The position numbers and the translations under genes are program-made. Positions 23,926-36,573 of a stretch of DNA of 64,000 nucleotides are shown here, in pieces. The stretch's first letter is position 1, and the number at the start of each line of letters is the position of its first letter. Origin of the DNA: Pratylenchus scribneri. Taxonomy: Eukaryota; Nematoda; Chromadorea; Rhabditida; Pratylenchidae. The stretch covers positions 27,046 through 91,045 of the forward strand of contig JAQSEB010000199.1 in assembly GCA_030063045.1 (NCBI GenBank). The letters are read 5' to 3'. Under the pieces are notes generated by a model that was not told the origin of the DNA, made no database searches, and worked only from the letters and a program-made list of their open reading frames with translations.

Positions 23926-24868
23926 TGTTTTCCTTAAAATTAGGAAAATTTGATTTTAAGGGAAGTTATATTAAATTAGAAAATTCAAAAATAGTTAAAA
24001 AACACGAATGGAATCAGATAAGATTGAAATTCTTTGCTATTTGATTTTATTTTTTAAAGAAACTGATGTCATTAATATATTACATCATATTTTGTTTATA
24101 TTTTATTGCGATAACGGAAATAATTCGGAGGCAAATGCCCATAATCCTAAGATCAATGATATGATTAGTTATTCAAGATTCAAAAAATGTACCCATTTCC
24201 TTGGCTTATTCATTATTTTCCATAGAAAATATTTATTTTGAGTTTTGACTGAATTTTTAAAGATATAAATTTTATATAAGCTGAAAATGATGTAAATTCG
24301 TCATTTTTTATATTTTTTAATCATTGCCCCCTTCAATTTTGCCTTTGACAAATTCACTCTCGATGATATCATATTTTGTTCATTATTCAATTATAATCAT
24401 TCATTCATTTATGAATGATGTCGATGATACATTGAACTTTGGTGCCTTCGATTCCTTCTGGCTGAAATGCCTTTCTCTGGGCTATTGGCCAAATCTGGGC
24501 TGCCTTCTTGGCCAATTAAGGGCTCCCTTTCTGTCCATTGTTTGCCTGATTATTGACGATGGCAGATTGGCCAATTGAAAGGCAGCGAATGCCTCTTTGT
24601 CCATTGTTTGCGCGATTGTTGGGGCGATGGCAAATTAATGGGCCAATTGAAGGACGGCAAATGTCTGACGCACCCATTTTTCCCTCCATCAATGGAAATT
24701 AGAAAGCGGCTTGAAGGCAGCAATCAATATTGTGAGTTCATTCTTTATTATATATTTTCATATTACAAAAATTAATTCCTTCGAGAATTGTCAAATTTTT
24801 GATTGTTTAATCATTAAATTCATTTGAGATTATTTTAAAATATTAAATTGATGTATTTTCTACAGATA
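23926..24868. other. Intergenic region with a duplicated GC-richer block
   Basis: Between 24440 and 24730 GC content rises, and a word of about 45 nt (CCATTGTTTGC...CGATGGCA...TTGGCCAATTGAA) occurs twice. It lies between divergent genes and may be shared promoter DNA. A trans-splice-like acceptor (tttctacag) ends the region. No exon is supported. Confidence 0.45.
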
Positions 24869-26536
24869 ATGTCCTATTTTGTTCTGGCCATTATTTCACT
24901 TCTTTTTATACAAATTAATGGCATAAATTCCGACAATGTTCAAGTGTCTAAAGAACAAACTCTGAGTTCAAATTTTTTCCTTAATTCTCCCTCTCGAAGA
25001 CAAAAACGATTTGAACCAATTACTACCGCCCTAGGAATTGGGGCTGTCGCTGCCCTTTATCATGGGGTCAAATGGTGGAAAAGAAGAAATCGAAAAAGTG
25101 AGGACATTAAATTAAATTAATTTATGAAATTAAATTTAAGAGAAATATCGTCAAAATTACCAAAGAATGGACACAATTCAACGATGGCAAATGCTGGAGA
25201 ATAATGGGAGAAAAACGGGAGGCGGCAGACGCACAACAAGTTTATATGAAAGAGGGCCACCAATATCGAAAATGAAAGAAGAAATGCCAATGCCAATGCC
25301 ACCGCCACAAATGAACGGAGGGGGAAATAACGGAACTGGGGGAATGCCAACAATAGACGGAGGTGGCAATGGAGGCGGTGGAGAAGTGCCAAAGCCACCT
25401 CCACAAATCAAGAATGACGGAATGGGATCAGGTAAAATGTTGAGGGATCAAAATCAAGTTGTTTAAAATGATATGCTTAGGGCTTAGGCTTGTTTCAGCT
25501 TTAAAAATTTCCTCGGTAATTTTCGAATAAACGGTTATCCCCGAGCAGATTTTTTTAGTTAACTGGGGAAAAAGGTAACCCACATGGGTTTTCCCTATCT
25601 TTTTCTCGATTTAAACCAAGCTCACTTGACCAAACTTGTTTGCGCACCTTTTTTGGTACTTGTGCACCCCAAAAATGGTTTCTGCATCTTTGGAAGCTGT
25701 TTCTGATTTTTATTCTTATAAAAAATATATTATTATAAAAAAATTTGAAGGATTTTTACTTTTAGAGATTTTGAAAAAATTTGGAACAGAATAGAGCAGA
25801 CATCTATTCTGTTCAGAAGTTCAGGAACAGGAACAAAACATACAAATAGAAAAAAGTTGAAATAGGAAAACATTGGATATAGTACAGCACTCAAACAAAT
25901 TTAATTTTTGTCAATAATTTTAATCGAATTTTCTATTAAAATATGTCATCTATCTATATTATAAAAATTGAAAAATTACCATTTTAGGTGCGATGCCTAA
26001 TTATGATCCAATAATGATTGCAAAATTGGCGCAAAAATATGCGGAATATACAAGTGCATCGGATAAATTGAAATATTTGGCCGATGAAGCACAGAAAAAA
26101 TTGGCCACATTCCAGAAAGATTTACAAGTATTTATCAATTGTTTAATTTTAAATCAAATTTTATTTAAATGTAAAAAAATTAATTTTAGATTCAATTGGA
26201 AAAGAATTTCAAAGACCACCCAATTCCTTATCCTTTATCTGGCCAAGACACACTGGATATATTTGAAATGATAGAATTGGCCAAATCAAGCATTTTTGCT
26301 GGCACATTGGCAGTCCCAATTATTGAAAAAGTGAAAAAGGCTGATCCGAACACAAAGCATATAATTTCCCAAAAGTTGGCTGAATCTCTTGTGATCGCCA
26401 TTATGGACCCATTTATGCAGGAAAAAGATAAGTTTGAAGCGAAGTGAGTGGCTATTGGAATTTGAACATTTTAATTTAATTAATAATTTTCAGAAATAAA
26501 GTCGTAGAAAAAATTGCCACCGAAATTGGCCCGTGA
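24869..26536 (+). CDS. Secreted protein with furin site, hydrophobic/cationic segment and helical C-terminus
   Basis: Five exons, 24869-25097, 25141-25431, 25988-26127, 26190-26443 and 26494-26536, join in phase to 318 residues. The ATG lies 4 nt after a trans-splice-like acceptor; residues 1-18 form a signal peptide. Residues 43-47 (RRQKR) make a consensus furin site. Right after it comes a Gly/Ala-rich hydrophobic stretch (ITTALGIGAVAALYHGV, residues 51-67) and a strongly basic run (KWWKRRNRKK). A low-complexity Gly/Pro/Met linker (about residues 110-160) leads to a charged, Ala/Lys/Glu-rich helical domain without cysteines. No family is recognised. The layout suggests a secreted pro-protein cut to release a membrane-active or amphipathic segment, which is inference only. 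Confidence 0.7.
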
Positions 26537-27659
26537 AATAATTCAAGCAAAATTTGGTTTTCATTTTATTTATCTCATCAATATAATTTATTTAGAAAGA
26601 AGGATTAGAAACAAAATATTTTCATTTATTTTAATTGTCATAAATTTTCACATTTTAATTAATCTTTTCATTTCAGCATTTTGGGTGAAATTTCTCGAAA
26701 ATTTTGTACAATTTTTTTCTCACAAATTTACAACATTTTGTCAATTATTCTGAAAATTCGTGAATTTTTCACGAACTTCCCAATAAGTAGAACTTTCTCA
26801 TAATCTGGTCAAAAATTCTAATATTGTGACCAATATTTTGCTCGCTCCTTTTTTTTTGATACCCCCGGGATATTCTTTATTTTTAGTATTTATTAAAAAA
26901 TTAACATTTTTCAATTATTGCATCATCTATTTTAAAATGCCTCTTTATATTTTTTTTAATTCTTTTTACTAATTTCAGATCGAATAAATTTTACTAATTT
27001 ATAAAATTTCGATTATTTTCCTCAAATATTATAAAAATATAAAGTAAAAGCTAATTATTTTTTTTATTTTCGACGATGCCCCAAGCTATTCAACCAGCCT
27101 ATCCCATGGAAATCATAAATTTACTATTGCTGAAGGTCAAATTTTCTTCTAGTCACATAAAAATCACAAAATCGCAAACAATATTTATTCTCTTTTGTAA
27201 TCACTGTAATGTGTAATCTCCGATTTTCTCCCATTTACTGGTAAAATTGTGGAGATTTTAATAAAAATTACTTCGTTTGGAATCTAAAAATAAAAAAATT
27301 TATTGGCCTTAAAAAATGAAAATTTGGATAGTCGCTTCGCTAAATTAACTTTTTGTTTTTGAATTATTTTCCTTCGTTTTTCCCCTTCTTATTACAATTA
27401 ATTTTGTTGAATGATCTTTGGTATTATTATTCGCCTTTCAAGATTGTTTGCGCGAAATTTCGCTCAACGACCCATTTTTGATCTTTGACTTTGAAACTAG
27501 AATAAACCGTTTCGATGGGCTTTAAAAGGATTTTGGAAATAATATTATCTCTTCATTTCCATTTCATAAATTACATAAAAATATAAAAATATGAAATATT
27601 ATCATTTTTGAAAATAGTAATAATTAAATTTAGATTAATAATAAATTTTTCGGTTAATA
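26537..27659. other. AT-rich spacer
   Basis: Holds the 3' end of the furin-site gene and the region upstream of a small peptide gene. No further exon or repeat is evident. Confidence 0.5.
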
Positions 27660-27879
27660 ATGAAATTGCTATCATTATACCTTCTTATTTTCTTCGTTCT
27701 ATTGGCCATTGCCTATTTTGGCCCTGTGATTGCTGAAAAACATGAATGTAATATTTTCATAAAATAAAATATTATAATTAATTAAATTTTATAATTTTTA
27801 AGGTGAATCCAGCAGTGATTGCAAATCTGGTGAAGATTGCTTGATCCCTGGCTTTGTTTGTGGCAAAATACCCGGATGA
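27660..27879 (+). CDS. Secreted four-cysteine minipeptide
   Basis: Two exons, 27660-27747 and 27803-27879, join in phase to 54 residues. Residues 1-25 form a classical signal peptide ending YFGPVIA. The mature peptide of under 30 residues has the pattern HECESSSDCKSGEDCLIPGF followed by VCGKIPG, four cysteines spaced 6-5-6. This resembles small disulfide-linked secreted peptides, but no family can be assigned. Acidic near the N-terminus, with no basic cleavage site. The open frame is split by a 55-nt intron and so is easily missed. Confidence 0.7.
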
Positions 27880-28853
27880 ATAGAAAAGAACAATTTATGT
27901 GGAAGAATGAAGTCCAATTTGGCTTAAATGATATTTAAGATAAATATTTGCATTGAATTATCAAAAATTGAAATAGACAAATAATAAACAGATGCATCAA
28001 AATATTATAAAGGAAGAAAAGTTAAAGAATTAATCGAAAATCGAACCCATCCATTTTGCCCATTTTGAAGCAGTTGGTTAGTAATTTCATAAATCAGAAT
28101 AATATTTGATCAGCGAAAACAAAAAATTCCACTACAATATGTACATAATTGATAATAGTATTTCAATCAATTTATAACAATTTATTAAAATTAATATAAA
28201 TTAGAAAAAAATATTAATATTCCCCTCCCCCTCCCCCATTCTTATCAATTCAAATAGTAAAATATATTGAATAAAATTACTAATTATAAGTATACATAAT
28301 ATTGGTGAATGGAATGAGATAATTTTTAATTGAACATAATTTGCTAATTGATGTCATCAAATTCCATTGATAAATTAATCTGAATTTTATTGTTTCAAGT
28401 AAGCCCATTTTATTTAAAACATGATCTCGGGTAGGAAAAAAGAGCAGAGGTCTCTATGATTTTATAATTCGATTATTCTTTAAGCCCAATTTTCATTTAT
28501 TATTATTAGTTGACAATTCAAATAATTTTTATCCATTTTGTTATTTAAGATTTCATCTGAAAATTGATTCTTAATTCATTGATTTGAAATTTGTATCGTC
28601 ATGTGATCGGTAAAAATAAATTTTTTAGTATAGGATTTGTAATCATTAAATCAGTAAATTTATCAACTTAATGTATGTAAACTATCGAAAAAATATACAC
28701 TACTTCTCTTTCCTTATCACTTCAAATAATATTAAAAATTTATTTATTTCTTCAATGATAAAATTTTTGATAATAAGTATAGGAACAAATTTGCTTTTTT
28801 TCTTTTTCATAAATTAAATTATTCGAAAACAAGTAATTATTAAATCATTTTTG
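27880..28853. other. AT-rich spacer upstream of the intact UGT
   Basis: No exon was seen. A C-rich tract (cccctccccctccccc) near 28223 stands out in an otherwise A/T sequence. Confidence 0.5.
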
Positions 28854-31800
28854 ATGGAATTAAATTCCTTTCACAAATTATTGCCAATTTTATTGTTCCT
28901 TTTTTGCTTCTATTCTTTGATGGAATGTTCTTCATGGAAACGGCTTAAAATTTTGGTTTATTCACCCGGAATGTGCTGGAGTCATAATCAATTTTTGGGC
29001 AAAATTGCTGATACCCTACAAGAAGCCGGACATGAAGTGGTTGGTCAGTTTTGATAAAAATAATTAAATAAAAGTCGCAAGACCATATATACTCTTTTAA
29101 TTCCGCATGGGGAATTATTTTTCAATCCCTCAAAAATTGGGAAAATTTGGGGTCTAACTCCTCATATATGGATATGTTTGAACAAATTATATTGGATTTC
29201 ATAGAATTTTAGGGAACATAGAAAATGCAATAAAAAATTTTTTAATGTTTTCCCTGCCCGGAGCTTATGGATCCTCAAAGTCGAGGATGGGAAATTAATA
29301 GAGTATATACGGTAATTAATTTTAAAAAATATTTAATGGATATGACTCGATTTTCAAATTTTTAGCATTTTTTAAAATTCATCAGTGCCGATTATTTGGC
29401 CCATCGGAACGAAACCAAAAAAGTCCACAAAATCCATTTGGCTTTTCCTTCCTCAAAAAAATGCCCAAAAAAGTCCACAAAATCCATTTGGCTTTTCCTT
29501 CAACAAAAAAATGCCACCAATGATTTGGATATTCAAAAAATGGATGAAATTAGTAATTCATTTTCTGGTGAGAGACCAATTCTCAGTTCAATGGAACATA
29601 AATGGCGAGAATTTTTGCCGAGAATGGCAAAAATTTGTAAAGGTTTTTATTTCTAAATAAAATTAATCATTTTATATAAGAAATTGCCATCAATACTGAA
29701 TTTTTGGAAGCATTAAAATCCGAACATTTTGACGTTGGAATTGCCGAACTCTACGATCTTTGCCCATTTGCAATTTTGCATCGAATCGGTGTTCGCACCA
29801 AATTGGCCGCAAATGCCGTTCCTCTCTATCAAATGGCGGCAAGGCATTTTGGCATTCCAACATTTAGCAGTTTTGTGCCGAATGCATTCGTCTCGAGTAT
29901 GGATGGCCCAAATTTTGGATTCTTCGGCAGATTACTTAATTTTTATGATGATTTTTACGATTGGTTTGTAATTGATGATTGGGCACGAAATTCGGAGGTA
30001 AATTTGAATGAAATCAATGAACCAAAATTTTATTAAAGGAACTATTTTTGAGGGAAACATTTGGCCCAGAATTTCCTGGATTGAGACAAATTGTTCAGAA
30101 TGTTTCGTTGTATTTCGTCAACTCCCATCCATTTCTTGAATTTTCGAGACCAATCTCAAATAAAATTATTTTCATCGGTGGCTTGGTGACATCTGGACAA
30201 GAAAAACAATTACTGGATAAGGTAAAAAGAGAGGATTATTGTTTTAATTAATCAATTTAATCCATTGAATTAAAAAAGAAAAACTAAATAAATTTATTAT
30301 TATTCCCAGAATATTGTATATTAAATTTCAGATAAATGTTAGCATTAAATTTAATAATTTTGTTGCAATTTTTAGCACTTTTTTGTATGAATTGATTAGA
30401 CAAAGAATTATCAAATTTGATTTAATAATTACAAAATTTTATAACAAAAAACCGGCAAAATAAGCCAAAATTAGGCAGCCTTTGTGTTTTTGCTATAATT
30501 TTATGAAAAAAAAATGTTTTGATCAAGCATTTTTATATGAAAATGCTCTAAAGAGAATGTATTATTAATAAACAAGATCATTAAGTTAACAATTCCAAAA
30601 ATTTGATTGTTTATTCCATTTAACAAATAATATTTCAATTTTCATAGAAAATCCAACAAATTTTGGACAATGCCAAACAGGGCGCTGTGCTCATCTCTTT
30701 TGGTTCTTTGGCTGAAAGCAATCGAATGAGTGCCCCAATGCGACATTCACTCCTCCGCGCATTTTCTCGTTTTCCTGATTATCAATTCCTGTGGAAACTT
30801 GACAAAGAATCAGAGCAAAATGATTCAGCTTTATTGGCGGAAATACCAAGTGTGCATACCTTTGAATGGGTCCAACAAATGGCCATTCTTGCGCATCCTA
30901 AAATGCTTGCATTTATTTCACATTGCGGATGGAATAGCATCAATGAGGCTGCCGAATCCGGTGTTCCTGTGTTGGGAGTACCTTTGTTCGCGGGTCAACC
31001 CAAAAATGCATTGCTGGCCCAGCACAGAGGAATGGCCCTTTATTTGGATGTGAAACAATTGAATGGTCCAGGGGCGGAAGAAATAATGGCAAAAATGTTA
31101 AATGAGGTTTTGAAGAGAGTAAATCGGATTTGATATTTCGTTGCAGAAAAAAAACTATTGAAATTGCAGAAAATACTATAATGGTTTAATGGTTTGTCCT
31201 AAAACACAGAAACTTATACTCAATCGATTGATATCATAAAAAAAGCATTGAATGGTATACAATTTGTCGAATTTCGGCCAAAAAAGACATTTTAATCCAT
31301 CTTTTTGTTTTCGATTCAACTACTTTAATATTAGTTAAACGTTAAATGTTAAATCTAAAAAATCAATATTAAATGATACTTCGCGTCGAGCTCTATCGAT
31401 TGGTAATAGGTTTTGGGAGTCTAGAACAAACCATTAAACCGCTATAAACTTTTCGGCAATTTCAATCGCCTTTACTGAAATTCCAAAAGTCTTTTCTGAA
31501 ATTTCAATATTTTTTTCTGCAAATTAAATAGTATCAATTAAGATTCTACATAATTCAAAATATCGTCAAAATGCGCAATTAATTCAACGAAAATTGGCAT
31601 TGAATCCATTTCCTGCAAAGGAAAATTTGATTCGATGGGTAGAATTTGCGGCCGATTTTCCCGAATTGAATGAATTGAATTTGCCTGGCGATGATGAATT
31701 GAGCTGGTTTGCTTATTATTCATTGGATGCCATCACATTCACATTCGCAATATTAATGGCCATTTTGCTATTGGCAATTTGGATAGCCGCAAAAATTGTT

Positions 31801-31872
31801 GGAATGATCTTCAAATTCAAAGGAATACGGCTTTTGACGAATTCGAATGATTTAAAAAAGAAAAATGAATAA
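28854..31872 (+). CDS. UDP-glucuronosyltransferase, apparently intact
   Basis: Six exons, 28854-29039, 29366-29642, 29681-29997, 30039-30221, 30648-31118 and 31543-31872, join in phase to 587 residues. It has a signal peptide, the N-terminal acceptor domain (FDVGIAELYDLC, PLYQMAARHFGIPTFSSFVP), the UDP-sugar signature (FISHCGWNSINEAAESGVPV, ending DVKQLNG) and a C-terminal membrane anchor followed by a basic tail. UGTs act in the ER lumen on lipophilic signals and xenobiotics. Exon structure equals that of the damaged paralogue at 5-8 kb on the other strand. Exon 2 contains a 50-bp tandem duplication (29421-29470 and 29471-29520) read in two different frames, adding about 17 unusual residues without a stop. 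Intron 1 carries a small TIR repeat. Confidence 0.88.
29082..29313. repeat. Short MITE-like repeat in UGT intron 1
   Basis: The ends are inverted copies of about 21 bp (ACCATATATACTCTTTTAAT against ACCGTATATACTCTATTAAT) with two mismatches. No coding capacity. No clear target duplication. Confidence 0.5.
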
Positions 31873-32456
31873 AAAGAATAATTGTTTGAAATATCAAATA
31901 AAAATAAAATAAAGGAAAATATTTTTGTTATATATATAATTATAATCAAGTATTCACTTTTGATTTGAATTTGAATTGAGAAAGAATAAATAAAATATTT
32001 AACGCTTAAAATCAGCTGGCGCGATATTCACCTTTATGCTTTGATTTGAATTATTTAAAATATTCCAAAATTATAGAAATTTTAATTGAAAATTATCTTT
32101 TATTGAATAATAAATCCAAATTCACAAAATTCTAGACAATCTTATTAGTTAATTCCATTGAATAGCCTAGATTTTGCTAACTTTTATTTCCTAAGCATTT
32201 TCTTTCACATTCCCAATTTTAATTATTGACAATTTCTTTAGATTATTTGATTGTCGCAAAGTTGGATAAGTATAATAAAAAATGAATGCCTTATGGCTAA
32301 TTAATTCAAAAGATTTACTCCAAAAAATTCCTGAAATTATATAGGATGTAATTAATTACTAAAGACAGATGTAAATAATTTTAAAGAAAAAAATTCAAAA
32401 ATGTTAATTTGCCATTTTAATGCAATGATAATTATCAAATAGAATTATTTAAATAT
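31873..32456. other. Convergent intergenic spacer
   Basis: Lies between the 3' ends of the UGT gene and the ShKT gene. It contains AATAAA-type signals (for example near 31896-31905) but no exon. Confidence 0.5.
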
Positions 32457-35070
32457 TTAACAAAGTCCGCAGGTTAAACTACAAAAATCCTTCTTGATCT
32501 CATCCTTGTAAAATTTGCTAATGCAGAATCCATTTCGGCGCCAAGCACCACAACTAAAAAATAATAATTTAAATAATTTAAAATAATATTTTACTTTGGT
32601 CTTTTATCGGCACATTGAACACCGCCGGCATCTTTGCACGTTTTTGCGCATTGCATTTTCATTATTCCCTCATATAGCTATAAAAACAAATAAAATTAAA
32701 TAAAATTTACTAATTCACCATATTGAAGCAAAGTCGTTTGATTTGTTCACAATTTGTTGCTTTATCCTTTTCCACCATGGTAGTGCCTAATAAATAATTT
32801 TATTTCATTTAAAATAATGCAAATTTACCTGTTCCCGTTGAAGGTTGTTGAGGGACTGGAGCAGGGGCTGGCATTGAAGGCGGAGGTTGGGGTGCCGGAT
32901 TTGATGGATTTGATCCGCCAGAACCGCCTCCAGCACCAGCAGTTCCAGATCCAGTGCCGCCGCCGGTTGGACTTGGAAATTGGGCAGCAAGTTTGTCGCG
33001 TGCATTTTCAATCACTAAATTTTAATTAAATTAATTTATTATAAGAAATGTGCTTGCCATCCAAACAATCATTCATAATTTCCAAAAATGCCCGTTGATC
33101 ATTGTTTTCGCGCAATTCGCGAATTTCCTTTCGAATTTGTCGAAATTCGGCATCTTTTGCTTTGAATTTTGCCTCCACATCATCACCCGGCTTAAATGCC
33201 AAAATTGCGGCATAATCATTGGCCAAGTCCAAATTAAGTAAATTGAATATTTGATCAATGGATTTGGAGAGGGAATTTTTGAATTGGTCCAATACCGGAT
33301 TATTGACTGAAGGGTCGAAAAAATCGGAGGCATCCAATTTGGCACGGAAATAGGCCTCACGAATTACTGAAATTTTAATAATTTTAAATTTTAATATTAA
33401 TTTTTTACCCAATTCCGCCTTTTCATCCCTTCTTCCATTTTTGTTAATTATTGCCAACATTTCATTGTTTGCATTTCCAATTTCCATTAAATTATAATTG
33501 TTTTCGTCTTGCAATTTTAGGAAGAAAATTTCAAAAATTGATTTTGCCAATTTGCTAGGATCTTGTCGATTGGCCATTCCCAATGACTTGATTTCATTGG
33601 CCAACAAAACGGAATAGGCCGTATCCAAATCTTAATTAATTAAATATAAAATAAATAATTCATTTATTATTTATTTATTATTAATTTTAAAAAATTTGTC
33701 AATTAATTCACGTTAAGAATTCAAAAAATAATAAAATTAATTTAATTATAATATAAATAATTTTAATTCAATTAATAAAAAACGCACTTTGATCTGCTTT
33801 TTGTGCATCATCAGCAGTTGGATTTGTGGTTGCATCCAATGCTACTTTGTATTTTGTTTGATCCGTAAATGCTTTACTTCTTACATAATTCTTCTCCAAT
33901 TCCAATAATTTACTTCCAGTATCCGGTGTCAGTGTCGGATCGAATAGAATTTCCTCAGAATTTGGTCATCCAAAATTCGTTGCACTTCTGTGGCTCCTTT
34001 TGCTTGATGATCGGTGACAAACGGAATTGCAAAGGCAAAATTGCGATTAAGAGCTTTTAATAATAATTCTTTAATAATTTTTTCCTTAGAATGAAATTTG
34101 AACATTGAATTTTTTTGCATATTTCAAGTGAATATTTACTTAATTTTAAAAAATTGGTACACAGATTGTTGAATTTTATTGAAAATTATATGAATTATAA
34201 ATAATAAAAAGAATACTAAATCGGTCATTTTTAATTCTCTACCAGAATATTTTTGTTCTATTATTTTGACTAATTATTTTGTATCAAAATGTTTTATTGA
34301 AAGAAATTCACTAAATGATATGTAAATTTCTGAAATAATAGTTAAATTACAAAATTTATGATTGTTATTTCAAATTAATTAAAAAATAAATTTTAAATAA
34401 TTTTGTAAATAATAATAATATACAGGCATATGCGCGTCGTTCATCCCGATTTGGACTATTTTTGATGTCATTTTCCAAGAAAAATTGACGCCATCTTTTG
34501 TAGGCAAATTCCAAATCCGCAAAATTGGAAGCTGTATTCAGTTGGAGAGAGGTTCTGGCATTTCTTGATGTTTCCTGTCGCGATAAAATGCCCGAAATTT
34601 TGTTTCCTTTTGCTAATGGCAAATCCGAAATTGCCATCATTTGCTTCAGACCCAAAAATGCGTTCCGCAATTCTAACAAAAAATTAAAATTATTTATATT
34701 TAAATTGATCCTATTTTGATCTTTTTTCCAATTATTCGTAAAATCTGATCAATATTTTTACCATCAATCGCAATTTCGGCCCTAGCCTGCAATGCCGGAT
34801 TCCGATTTCGATCTTGAATCAAATTTCTCTCCAACCGTAAAAATGTTTGCTCCAAATCATTGTATAGCCTTTGATTGCCTCTCGTTATTTGGAAAATTGT
34901 CCGATAACTTTTTGGATTATCCAAATTGTCGAGTACTTCATTGATGTCAGCAACTGAGTAAAATAATAATAAAATTAATAATTGTTAGTATTTTCACCTG
35001 CACTTTGTCCAACATTAAAAATGGAAATGAGAATAATTATGGCAAAAGAATTAATGAAAAGAATATTCAT
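32457..35070 (-). CDS. Secreted modular protein with Gly/Pro linker and ShKT-like C-terminus
   Basis: Eleven exons: 35070-34998, 34953-34762, 34672-34428, 34084-33986, 33953-33788, 33630-33409, 33366-33058, 33014-32829, 32786-32719, 32677-32595 and 32553-32457; phases agree throughout (579 residues). Order: signal peptide; a cysteine-poor helical region of about 400 residues rich in charged residues; a Gly/Ser/Pro linker (PTGGGTGSGTAGAGGGSGG, APQPPPSMPAPAP); then two cysteine modules, the last (NCGAWRRNGFC...CSLTCGLC) fitting the ShKT pattern. ShKT modules occur in many nematode secreted proteins and bind channels or act as disulfide anchors. Two introns have GC donors (gat g|gcaagc and tat|gcctgt, the second weak), and one intron, 33954-33985, would be only 32 nt. 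The helical part matches no family I know. Signal peptide and linker make it a likely secreted effector or matrix protein. Confidence 0.7.
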
Positions 35071-35682
35071 CTGATTTTATGAAAATTTATTTTTATTAAT
35101 ATTTAAATAATACTAAAAGGAATGCTGGATTCAATAAAAGCTTAAAAAGAATTTTACTACAAAGTTTATTTATACTCAAAATTCGAATTGAATTTGACAT
35201 CATCCAACATCCATCCATTCATTTTTTCATTCCTTTTTAGCCAATTTTTTCAAAAATTTTTCAAGCAGGAAAAATATAAATTCCAAAGAGCAACCGTTCA
35301 TCATTTATAATTTACTCAACTGGCTTCCATTAATTTTAATTTGCTTTTTTAAATTTGACAATAATCCAGTTCCATCATTTAAATTTGAATTATTACTACA
35401 ATGTAAATAATAGGATTGGAACTAAAAATTACTCAATCAAAGATCAAAATTCTCGTAATTTTATTACATCATTTTTGAAACAATATTAAAAATATTAGAA
35501 TTCCCAACTTTAAAATCCGCTATAAAATGTACATTTTAATTTGATATAATAAATTTTTAACAACGAAATACATCTCTATATTCTATTTTTATTCAAAGAT
35601 GGTTAGAAAATTTTAAAAAAAGCGTGAAATATTTGAAATTTATTTATTCTCTTCAGTTTCCAATTTCCATCCATTTATCCAA

Positions 35683-36151
35683 TTATTTCTTGCCATAATA
35701 ACGATTTCGTGCAATTCGTTCTTTGACTTCAGATGCAGCACGACTTTTGCGCATGCTGCCCATTCTCATATCAACCGAATGAGCCGATTGGTGGTGTTTA
35801 ATAACTGTAAATTTTTTTTTAATTTTTTTAAAAACCCTCCTTGAATTTATTAATAAATTTAAAATTATATTTTTTGTCGCAATTAATAAAATACATTTAC
35901 ATTTTTTATTTATATTATTATTTGAAATAAATTTTATTAAAAGCGATTTGTATAGATTTTAATAAGAGATTAGAGGTAAAAAATTATTTCAATGATATTA
36001 TTATTAAAATGTTAATAATAAAATTTAGTAATAAAAATTAATTACCTTTTTCCATTCTCTGCTCATCTTCTGCTTTCACATTATTAATGTTCAAAAGAAG
36101 CAAAAATGTTGCGCAAATCAAAAGGAGGACAAAAAGAGTACGGGAGAGCAT
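35683..36151 (-). CDS. Putative neuropeptide-like precursor with C-terminal amidation motif
   Basis: Two exons, 36151-36046 and 35804-35683, join in phase to 75 residues. The first 27 residues form a strong signal peptide (LFVLLLICATFLLLL, NVKA). The remainder is basic and ends RIARNRYYGKK at the stop. A terminal Gly-Lys-Lys is the standard signal for dibasic trimming and amidation, which would give a Tyr-amide peptide. Internal RK and KER sites could free a shorter peptide. No named neuropeptide family is recognised. Alternatives are an antimicrobial or other cationic secreted peptide. Confidence 0.6.
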
Positions 36152-36573
36152 TTTTACTTTTTTTATGAAAAGAATTTAAAATGATTTTCTCTGGCTTCCT
36201 TTCTATGAGACTTAAATATGGCCAATTTTATATTCAATTCAAAGCAGGATTCTTGTTTAAAATTTATTTTGATAGATAGGATTGAATGGAATTTTCTCCA
36301 TATTTTTACATTTCTTTATTAATTCGCCTTAGGGCCAAAATTTTTACGATTGTAAAGTAAAAAATGGCCTCCAAAAAAAAGGTATTTTTCTGCTTTACTT
36401 TTACTTTTAGTTTTATTTTTTCTCGCTTCTTTAATCGACTGTAAAGTTTGTCGTTTTTTACTCAGATCTTTTTATAATTTTTGACTGTTTTTTAATTAAA
36501 ATAAATTATTTTATAAGCATACAATTACTTGGAAAATAAAGAAAATCGTTGAATAAAATGTAAAGGATTTATT

